Positions 55,389 to 64,000 of a stretch of 64,000 nucleotides of DNA are shown here, piece by piece. The stretch lies in assembly GCA_010093605.1 (NCBI GenBank), contig MU004201.1:135216-199215 (forward strand). The letters run 5' to 3'. The first letter of the stretch is position 1, and every line of letters starts with the position of its first letter. Both the position numbers and the translations under genes were made by a program. The notes below the pieces were generated by a model that was given only the letters and a program-made list of their open reading frames with translations, was not told where the DNA came from and searched no databases. This DNA is from Lophium mytilinum. Its lineage: Eukaryota > Ascomycota > Dothideomycetes > Mytilinidiales > Mytilinidiaceae.

Positions 55389-55608
55389 TATTATAGTATA
55401 ATAGCGGATTGTAAGAGAAGACCTAATATTAGTATATATAGACAAAGTAGCTACAAGAAAGAGAGAAGGGCGCGGAGCGCTAGCTAAGAGGTAGGCGAGG
55501 CTAGCGCTAAGCCTAGTCATGTAACGGTGATTACGTGCTAGAGGGCATGTAACGCCGTTACGTGTATTAGGAACGTATTATAATAGGGGTCGCGTTACAG
55601 CTATAATA
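55389..55608 (-). repeat. 3' LTR of Gypsy E
   Basis: A 220-bp LTR (TATTATAGTATAATAG ... GCTATAATA) followed by CTACCCCCCCTCTAAAAGG, the complement of a polypurine tract, which gives the orientation. Shares GGGCGCGGAGCGC and AGAGGTAGGCGAGGCT with its two sister LTRs. Confidence 0.9.
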
Positions 55609-56079
55609 CTACCCCCCCTCTAAAAGGAACTATATATAGAGCTCCTTCTAGTATTATACTTTAGCCTTTCTATTTTATACTTGCCGTGCGCAAGTACTTC
55701 TTCCTAATTAGTCTTTCCTTAATTAGTCCTTTCTTAATTAGTCTTTCCGTTAATTGTATAGTCTTGCTATAATCCTCTATAACCTTATAGTCTTTTATAT
55801 AGTGTTGTAAACCGTGGGTATTATAAACTATAGGTGCCGTACAGGCGTAATGTAAATTAGTATAGGAGTTAAACTTATAAACCTTTATATTACCTATTAC
55901 CTAGTAGTCCGCTAGGTTAGCGTCTTCTAACGGGGTTAGTAATTGCTTAGCTAGCTAGCGCTGGTTAGCTTTAGTAATATCTAGTCTAAGTGCCTACTTC
56001 TATAGTCTTAGCATAATTATAGCTAGCAGGGGTTTCTAGTGCTTAGGTTTCTTAAAAGACTTGTAAGGGCCGGCGGCGT

Positions 56080-56992
56080 TAGGGTATTAATAATAGTAAT
56101 CCATCACAACGTTGCGGTAATTAAACGTGCTTTTATATAATTTCTACTTGGATTTAGCGTTCCAGTTAGGGTAACCGGTGTAGCGGATTTTATACTGCAA
56201 GAGGCCTTTAGTGCCTGCGGTAGGATTAATTATTACTTTATTAATATGTACGTTAATAATGTTATCTATGTCCTATTATTTAAAACCTTCCTAATTAACT
56301 TTAATAGGGCCGGGTTTATTATATATCTGTCCTTTAAGCGGCTTATAAGTAATCCTATAGAGTAACTATAGGTAGAAAATGTTAAATAGTCCTTTTATAG
56401 TTTATGGCAGTGCAAGCTTATAGGCGCTATTATTGCTAACGCATATAATCTTATAAGGGCCTAGCTGCTTATAATTAATTAACTTATTTAGGCGTTGTGT
56501 CTTAATGTTGCGAGCGTTAAGTATAACCTTATTACTAACTTTAAACTTAGGTGTGGGCTTGCGCTTAAGGTTTATATAGTAAGCTTATTATGCTTAGACC
56601 TAGGTAAGCTTATCTTATAGAAAGAGCTAGAGTTAGTTAATCCTCTTAGCTAGGGCGTTAGCTTTCTCTTAAAGTAATTTCTAGGGTCCTTTTAAGTTAA
56701 TAGAGTTATCTGCTAGTTCTAGTCCTAAGCGCGGGTTGTAGCCTTTAGTGGCTACAAATAGTAACACGCCTATTACTATTTTAGCGCAGTTAGCCTTAAA
56801 TTCGGCGATAGGTAGAAGATCTACCTAGTTATCTTATTTATAGTTAATATAGGCGCGTAGATATTACTTAAGTGCTATATTAGCGATCTTAGTCTAGCTA
56901 TTTATTTTAGGGTAAAATAATAAGAACAACTTAGGTAAGGTGCTAATACGGGCGTAGAGGCGTTTCTAGAAGTATAATATAAACTACGCCCC
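56080..56992 (-). pseudogene. Gypsy E integrase C-terminus and chromodomain-like end
   Basis: Right to left: VDLLPIAEF-type and GYNPRLGLELADNS blocks near 56,710-56,830 mark the end of the integrase core; LNARNIKTQR and KQLGPYKI blocks near 56,460-56,530 the C-terminal domain; GLLQYKIRYTGYPNWN near 56,155-56,205 fits a chromodomain. Fossil with several breaks. Confidence 0.75.
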
Positions 56993-57175
56993 TATAATAG
57001 ATCTAGGCCTCTTTTCCTAGCTATTATATGCTCGCTAGGAACATCGTTGTTCCGCCACCGACGTGCCTCTCTAGATAGATCGCGAGCAGCCTTATACTCC
57101 GGCTCCTTGCAGCACGTCTTATAATATAATCCTACTTCTTATCCTATATACCTCTATACCTTACTGCCTATAACA
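56993..57175 (+). repeat. 5' LTR of Gypsy A2
   Basis: About 183 bp, matching the 205-bp A1 LTR but lacking an internal segment around the CACGTGCC motif. Starts TATAATAGATCTAGGCC and ends CTATAACA. Confidence 0.88.
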
Positions 57176-57349
57176 CTACGTGCTGCCTATATACCAGGTT
57201 GTCTTTTTACATAATTCTAACTACTTATTACACAACTAGACCATATACTGCCCAGCACTTAATATTATTACTGCGATTCTATACCGTTTTAGCTTAGCCG
57301 CGCGACCTATAAACTACATTTCCTTAAAGCCCTACTATTAACCTATGGG

Positions 57350-57545
57350 TCCGCTTAGTTAAGTGACCCTAGGGTCTATACAACTACATTCTTACGGCCT
57401 GCGGGCGTACAAAAACGGTCTAAGGATCTGCCCAGTTAAAAGAGCCTGCGGGCCATTTAACTACAGCCTACGGGCCGCTTAGTTAATCGCCTGCGGGCCG
57501 CTCAGTAATAAGCCTGCGGGCCGCTTAGTAATAAGACTGCGACGC
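57350..57545 (+). repeat. Leader minisatellite of Gypsy A2
   Basis: Degraded units with the core GCCTGCGGGCCGCTCAGTAA, the same array as in A1 and A3. Confidence 0.75.
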
Positions 57546-57889
57546 GCTTACTTAGATTTGCTAAGACAAGTGGCTATTTAATTAGTAATTATTCACTACA
57601 CATAATAAACCTAACTTAGCTCCGGCCACGTCGCCACTTCCTCTAAGCCTGCTCGCCGCGCTTACTTCCTTCCTCCTCTACCCTCTCTATATTACCCTCC
57701 TCTACCCTCTCTACATTACTAACCGTATCTAGCACTGCGCTGCGCACACTCCACCCCTTTCTATAACCTACGGGTTAATTATTACTGCTTATTATATTAA
57801 ATAAGGAAAACCCTATCTATATTAAGTCCAACCACGAGCCTCTATACACTTATTCTACTTCCTCTACTAACTCTAACAATAATTAACCC

Positions 57890-60170
57890 TACATGTTAGT
57901 CTCACCATTACAAGGTCGGCTTTAGCGTAAGAAGAAGTCGCAGGAAGAACAATACTTGTAAGTGGAGCAGTTTGCGCAGAATACAGAACTCCTAGAAGAA
58001 ACCCAGCAAACATCGAACACCCTTAGTTATAGCTAACCTGTATTCACTTAAAAACATTAAAGGCGGCAATACTGCTATAGACAAAACCATGGATAAACAT
58101 GGCGTGGATGGCCCCCTAATAAGTAAGATTAATACCCCCGCCCGTTGCGTTAGTAACACGCTAATGGAACTAATAAGAACTACACCGGGTTACTTTATAG
58201 AAGACTCTACTTTTATTAACTACTTGATAGTTAGCTAAGCCGAGAAGCTTAAGCTTATTTAGATCGATAACGCTAACGCCTACCTTATACTTATTAAGGC
58301 AAATCCTAAGAAGCAATACTAGATTCTTTAAGGATATAAGCTACAAGCACAGCGTAAGGAAATTGCGCGTGAGGATGCCGAACACAGTTGCAAAACCCTT
58401 TAAGATAGGCTTAACCTCGAACAGAACTTGGTTCAGAAGAAAGAAGACGAGATTGAGATCCTAGAGGAATAAGTCGAAACCCTTACCGCCCAGATAGTTA
58501 AACTCAAGAAAGCGCAAGAAGACGTTAAATCCCAACGCGACGCCGCTATTACTAAACGGGATGCGCTTACTAACGCATTAGCTAAGAATTAAATCCAACT
58601 ATTCAAAGATAAATTAATTGCGTAAGAGCTTAAGCTAGCTTCTAAAGCGGACAAGATACTTAAGCAAGCCGCTAACATAGAGAAGCTGGAGCACAAGCTT
58701 AATAAGATAAAGATAAAGCTTGAAAAGTTAAGGATCGAACACGACCGTTAAGTTACTTAGGTTGCCGTCTAAAAAGGGAACTTTAAGTCCGTAAAGAAGG
58801 CTTATAAGACTCGGGGCATTGCAATTAAAGCTCTTAAGGGCGAGATTGCACGGCTTAAACGCCGCGTTATTGTCACCGCACTAGCTACTATTCTAGTTGC
58901 AACACCTCCTAGACTAATACTTACGGTAACGGCCACGACTTTAAAGAAAGCTGTGGCGCCTACTAGTCCTAATGCGATTAATAGGTTCTTCCCTACCGCA
59001 ATAACTATAACTGGCCTAGAAGGTGCACTACCTCCTCCACCGGAGGACCACAATATAATAGATTAGGACAATCCCAAGTAGAAGAAGCGGTCTAAGAAGT
59101 CCAGGTTATGAAAGAAGAAGCGCCACAACCTAGACTCTAGCGATTCCAGCAGCTCTAGCTCTAGCTCCAACAGCTCCTCCAGCGATAATAATGAGCTTCG
59201 GAGTCGCGGCCGACACCAATCTAAGCGCTATTAGTTACGCTCACCGTTATAAAACTATATCGCTAATGCACTAGAGTTTAATAGCAACAAGGCCATATAC
59301 CCAGGTTGGAAAGGCCGTGTTATACTTAAGATTACTAGCGGAGGACGCGCCTTTACTATAGACACTGCGCAGCTTACATATATAGTGTCTAGGATTAAGC
59401 TTAACTCTATTACTGGGAAGTTTATAACCTCGCAGCAGATGTCTATAAATAAGCTACGCACGCTAAATAAAGGTTAGGTTTTTATAGACGCCTGATTCCT
59501 TAACCCTAATATAGAAGCTACCGCTCGCGAGACGTTGCGCAACCTATACTAGTAGAAGGGTGAGGGCATGGATAACTTCTATAGCCGCGTGGAAGAATAG
59601 ACTAATATAATACCACGATGGGATTATAATAAAGACACTATAAGAGTACTCCGTAAACTCGCTCTACCCTAGATTACTAAAGGCGCAGCGGATAGTAAGT
59701 TATTTTCCACCGCATTGGATATGGTGGCCGCTATGCGCCGTTATTAGCGTAATAGCACCGCGCGCACCACGCGCAACGTATACGTACTATCTCTTTCCCA
59801 GCCATAGCAAGAATACTAGCGCGGGGGTTATTAGCGTGGAGGCTATTAACGCGGGGGACAACGTGGAAACTATTAGCGTAGTAGTTATATCTAACCTTAG
59901 GCGCCGCGCACTCTATATAACCTAACTACAACAAATACAAACTATACTCCGCTAGCCATCGCCGCAGCGGGAGTAGATAATAATATTAACCCCCGCACTG
60001 GTCAGCCATGGGGACCCGTTAACGTTCCTGCGGACTAGCAGCCCCCGGGCGTTCTTACTAATAATAAGCGCGCGGCGCTTAGAGCTACAGAAGGTTGCTA
60101 CCGTTACCGTGTACTAGGATGTAAGAAAGGAAACCCTAACTACCCTATGGCTTAGCTTGTTAATCAACGC
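57890..60170 (+). pseudogene. Gypsy A2 gag region (fossil)
   Basis: Equivalent to the A1 gag: coiled-coil part about 58,320-58,850, Ser-rich part about 59,130-59,200 (SSSSSSNSSSSDN-type), core about 59,260-59,760 and a Gly/Arg-rich tail near 59,800-59,890 before a cysteine cluster near 60,095-60,145. Open frames on the minus strand here are antisense shadows. Confidence 0.7.
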
Positions 60171-60499
60171 CCCAACTACCCTCGTTAAGCCTAGCCCGGC
60201 GCCCTAGCTATCCGCGCTATAAACAACGCCAACCTATAGAGTTAAGGCTATAGCTATAGATAGGGAAATACTTAGCCCTAGGTTATAGCTGCAACTTAGG
60301 GCCTACGGTGAGTGGTAGCAATATAATACTAGTTACACGGTTAATATATAAAGGAGTAGTGGGCACAATTAATAAGCTAGATAAAATTAGGCTGAATTCT
60401 TTAGAGACTCTTAAAATTAGTAAAGCGTTAATTTAAATAGATGTTGCTCTGCAGGATAATTATTATCTAAAGCTGGTTGGAGACGTATAAACGTATAAG

Positions 60500-63400
60500 A
60501 ATGGCAAGCCTATTTCCATAATACCTACTCTTTCGCTTATTAATAGTAGAGCTACACGGATCTTTATTAATACCACTTACGCGCATACCTATAATCTACC
60601 CCTAATTCCCTTACTTCGAGCTTGCACACTAGAACTGGCCGACGGCGGGGCCGTGGCTAAGAAAATTACCTATATTGCGCTTGTCTATTTTAATCTTAAT
60701 AGATACGCTAAATAAATAGAAGCCTTTATTACAGACCTTGGCCCAGCTTTCCTTATCCTAGAATATAAATGGTTGGACAGACACAACCCCGCGATTAACT
60801 GGCATAAATAACGTATTAACTTTTTCCAACTATACTGCTGTTATTATTATATGCGCAATTACAACACTATAGCAGTATAGAGTCCCTCTCATCGGCCTAG
60901 GCTATTACTAGCTAATAACGGCGTTCATTCCGATACACACTACGTATCCGCGGGCCCTGCGCATGCGTATATGCAGGAAGGATGGCTTACAGAAGAACTG
61001 CTACTCCACGTACTTTAGGATATCGACGCGGAATATAATATACTTATCTATAACAATGGTATATAAGTACTAGTTATCCAGTAAGGAGCGGATGTCCTAG
61101 AACGAGTAAATGCGATAACAATAACGGACATTAATAAGTTCCTCCGCGCCAAAACATATATAACTAAGGAAGAGATACTGCGTAAGCTACCTAAAGTATA
61201 TTACTAATATATAGACGTGTTTAAGTAGTATAACGCTAATACGCTGCTACTAAATCGCCTAGGAGTTAATTATAAAATTTATTTATTATCTAATGCAGAA
61301 GCTAGGCTTCTATGCGCACGCCTATATCCTATGTCTAAAGGAGAATTACAAGTTATTAAGAAGTAGATTAACGACAACCTCGCTAAGGGTTTTATAGAAC
61401 CTGCGCAATTAGATGTCTTGTTACCTATACTTCTAGTGCGTAAACTAGGCGGAGAAGTGCATTTCTGCGTAGATTACTATGTAGTAAACGCTCTTACAGT
61501 TTAATTACATTACCTAATCCCGCTTATATAAGAGACTGTAAACTAACTAAGTTATATAAAATAGTTTACTAAGCTGAATGTTATAGGAGCTTTCAACCGA
61601 ATTTATATAAAACCGGAAGATGAATAACTTACCGGGTTTACTACTCGCTACGGCGCTTTTAAATCCAAGGTACTCCCTTTTAGGCTTACCGGAGGACCAG
61701 CAACTTTCTAAGGATATATTAACAACGCGCTCTACAACTACCTAGACGATTTCTATTCTACTTACCTAGATAACATCCTTATATACTCTATGGATAAGAA
61801 ACAGTATAAAATATACATTAAGCAGGTTCTCTAATGCTTGCGCGAGCACGGGCCACAAGCCGATATTAACAAGTCCAAATTCAGTGTTAAATAAGTTAAG
61901 TACCTTAGCCTTATTATTACCACGAGCGGAATTCGTATAGACCCTAAGAAAGTTAAAGCTATTATAAGTTGGCAGACACCTATATGCATTAAGGACGTTT
62001 AAGCTTTTCTAGGATTAGCTAATTTCTACCGGCGTTTTGTACACGGATTCTCCAGGATCGTACACCCGCTAACATTAATAATGCGAACCTCTAGCGACAA
62101 TACACTAAAGAAGAATAAGAAAGGAAGAGTCTAGCTACGTTTCTACTAGGCTAACGCTTGCGATACAGCTTTTAGAATCCTTAAAGAAGCGTTCGTCTCT
62201 ACCCCGGTCCTGGCTTATTTCTAATACGGCAAGAAAGTGTATATTGAAACGGACGCCTTGGACTATATTATTGCCGGTGTTATATTATAGATAGGCAACG
62301 ACGGCTTACTATATTCTATTGCTTTCTTCTCCACTAAGATGATACTATAAGAGACTAACTACAAAATATATAATAAGGAACTGCTTATAATTATTAAAGC
62401 TTTTAAATAGTAGAGGCCTAAACTAGCTAGTGCGGATCTAGAGAACCCCACCGAGATTCTTACTAATTACTAGAACCTAGAATAGTTTATAACCACTAAG
62501 TAACTAAATAGGAGGCAAGCCCGCTAGGCAGAGTTTCTTACTAGGTTCAACTTCAAGATTATATACAGGCCAGGCGTATTTAGTGTTAAGCCTAATAGCC
62601 TTACTAGACGCTTACAGGATCTGCCCAGCGGACCCGATAACCCACGCACCCAGTATTAGCACTAGACTATACTAAAGAGCCATAACCTAGGCGCGGGCGT
62701 TGCGCCGGTTGTCGCTAACCATAAATTGCATTATTATAATAATAAAGACCTTTATAACCTTACCAAGCAATTAAGCTATATAATAAGCGGCCCGTCGGCC
62801 GACTTAGCGCCTAGCTTATTATTTAAGAAACTCCCTTGCCATCTTATGCTCGACCTATTGCTAGCCGCAAGCCTCCATCTTAACTTCTTCTAGCTCGCTC
62901 CCGCCGCTATACAAGAAGACGGCGCGCTGCCCGCAGCGGCACCTAAACCTGGTGCCGAGCCTAAACAGTTACTTAGTAACCTAATTAACGACGCGTATTA
63001 ATTACTATTGCTACTAGAGGAACTAATAGACCCTGCAGTGCACTTGCTAATGGCGCTAGTACGGAACGAAGCGCGCACTCTCCCTGCGGAACTACGGCAG
63101 TTGCTTGGCAACCTTAATATAGGCGCGTTTAAAATTATTATAGGTAGCGATAACTAGAACGCCCGCTTATACTATTACGGCAGATTATATATTCTAGACT
63201 ACGCTGCGCTACGCCTACGTCTACTCTAGGTCTCGCATATAGTACTAACCAGCGGCCACCTAGGAAAACACGGAACATATAAACTCCTCTAGAGGTATTA
63301 CTTCTAGCCTAAGATAATAGATTTAGTTAAGTAATTCACTTAAGCTTGCTATGGCTGTTAACGAGCTAAGGCCTCCAGGAGTAAGAAACAAGGCCTACTT

Positions 63401-64000
63401 CGCAGCCTGCCTGTCGGCGAACATTGCTGGACCGACATTGCGTTCAACTTTGTTACTAATCTTCCTCCCTGTATTAGGAACGGCATTAAGTATACTTCTA
63501 TCCTTGTAGTTATTAACTATTTATCTAAGCAGCGCTACTATATTCCTATGGCCGGCATAACGGCAAAAGACGTTGCTAATATATTTATCCGCGAAATCTT
63601 CCATTTGCACGGACTTCCATAAAGAATCGTTAGCAACTTAGGCACTAATTTTACCTTAGATTTCTAGCGCCGCGTCTGCACGCGCCTAGGTGTTAACCTA
63701 TAGATGTTAACGGCGTATCACCCTAAGATAGATAGATAGACTAAGAATGCGAACTTATTTATGAAAGCCTTTCTATAGCTATTTGTTAATTACTAGCAAA
63801 GTAACTAGGTTAACTAGCTACCTATTAGCAAATTTATTGCAAATAACACAGTCAACGCCTCTATAGAATTCTTACCCTTTTTCTTTAACTATAGCTTCCA
63901 TCTAAGGCAAGGTATAGAACCGCTAGCTCTATTAGAGTAAGGCCTTGTACACTACACCCGCATAAACTTAACGCTTGCTAACTAATATATTACTTATCTG
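60500..64000 (+). pseudogene. Gypsy A2 pol region, incomplete at window edge (fossil)
   Basis: Protease near 60,530-60,600; reverse transcriptase about 61,290-62,060 (YLDNILIYS near 61,764-61,790); RNase H about 62,200-62,620 ([16 protein letters not shown] near 62,562-62,610); integrase zinc-binding region about 63,235-63,380 and core about 63,420-63,960. Positions track A1 throughout. Many breaks. Confidence 0.82.

Larger units (their letters stand above)
55389..56992 (-). mobile_element. Gypsy element E, minus strand, 3' portion (truncated by A2)
   Basis: Minus-strand Ty3/Gypsy fossil with 3' LTR at left, polypurine tract complement, then chromodomain-like end and integrase C-terminus. 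It stops at 56,992 where the A2 LTR begins, and probably resumes beyond A2, outside the window. Its LTR family also appears at 45,089-45,309 and 47,899-48,119. Many breaks. Confidence 0.82.
56993..64000 (+). mobile_element. Gypsy element A2, runs off the window end
   Basis: Third A-family copy, plus strand, inserted into element E. It has a 5' LTR, GC-rich repeat leader, gag, protease, reverse transcriptase, RNase H and most of integrase; the window ends at the point equivalent to base 10,462 of A1. It is much more degraded than A1, with dozens of breaks and strong TA enrichment. Target duplication cannot be checked because the right end is outside. Confidence 0.9.

Overview
The window is a heavily decayed, transposon-only segment of a filamentous ascomycete (Pezizomycotina-type) nuclear genome. 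The evidence is nested chromodomain-type Gypsy elements, a Tad1-like LINE, Tc1/mariner, piggyBac-like and hAT-like DNA transposons, and a mitochondrial insert in which fungal atp9 and nad2 can be read. Almost every element shows the marks expected of repeat-induced point mutation (RIP): TA-rich sequence, few CA/TG dinucleotides in old copies, and transition-type differences between sister LTRs. I see no intact host housekeeping gene, rRNA, CRISPR array or operon.

Layout, left to right. 1-610: the 3' end of a Tc1/mariner copy inserted in an hAT-like MITE. About 1,140-17,966: Gypsy element B, interrupted by Gypsy element A1 (3,535-11,820, inside RNase H, TSD GCTCC) and by a piggyBac-like transposon (12,288-15,365, between RNase H and integrase). 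17,969-19,780: a 5'-truncated plus-strand LINE ending in (TAA)n. 19,781-22,964: AT-rich degraded spacer holding one unusual, apparently un-RIPped 154-codon ORF (21,654-22,118, minus). 22,965-38,170: a long minus-strand LINE of the same family, containing an assembly gap (25,226-26,155), a complete hAT-like MITE (27,340-28,019, 8-bp TSD) and a complete Gypsy A3 (29,251-37,544, TSD CCTGC).

38,331-47,898: the 5' end of a C-family Gypsy, into which Gypsy D (about 39,047-47,837) inserted. D itself carries a Tc1/mariner (40,445-41,800) and a solo E-family LTR (45,089-45,309, TSD CTATT). 47,899-48,119: another E LTR. 48,120-50,753: a nuclear mitochondrial insert (NUMT) with two atp9 pieces, an atp9/nad2 chimera, tRNA-Ser, tRNA-Lys-like and tRNA-Met-like genes, and an open 121-codon frame that needs TGA = Trp. 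50,754-55,388: minus-strand Gypsy C, cut by minus-strand Gypsy E (55,389-56,992), in turn cut by Gypsy A2 (56,993 to beyond the window end).

The elements do not act as a pathway; the order of nesting gives relative ages. B, the LINEs and the C-family copies are older hosts, and A1, the piggyBac-like element, the MITE, Tc1 and the solo E LTR are later arrivals. The most unusual items are the un-RIPped orphan ORF, the mitochondrial chimera and the mitochondrial-code ORF. No previously undescribed defence or biosynthetic system could be supported.
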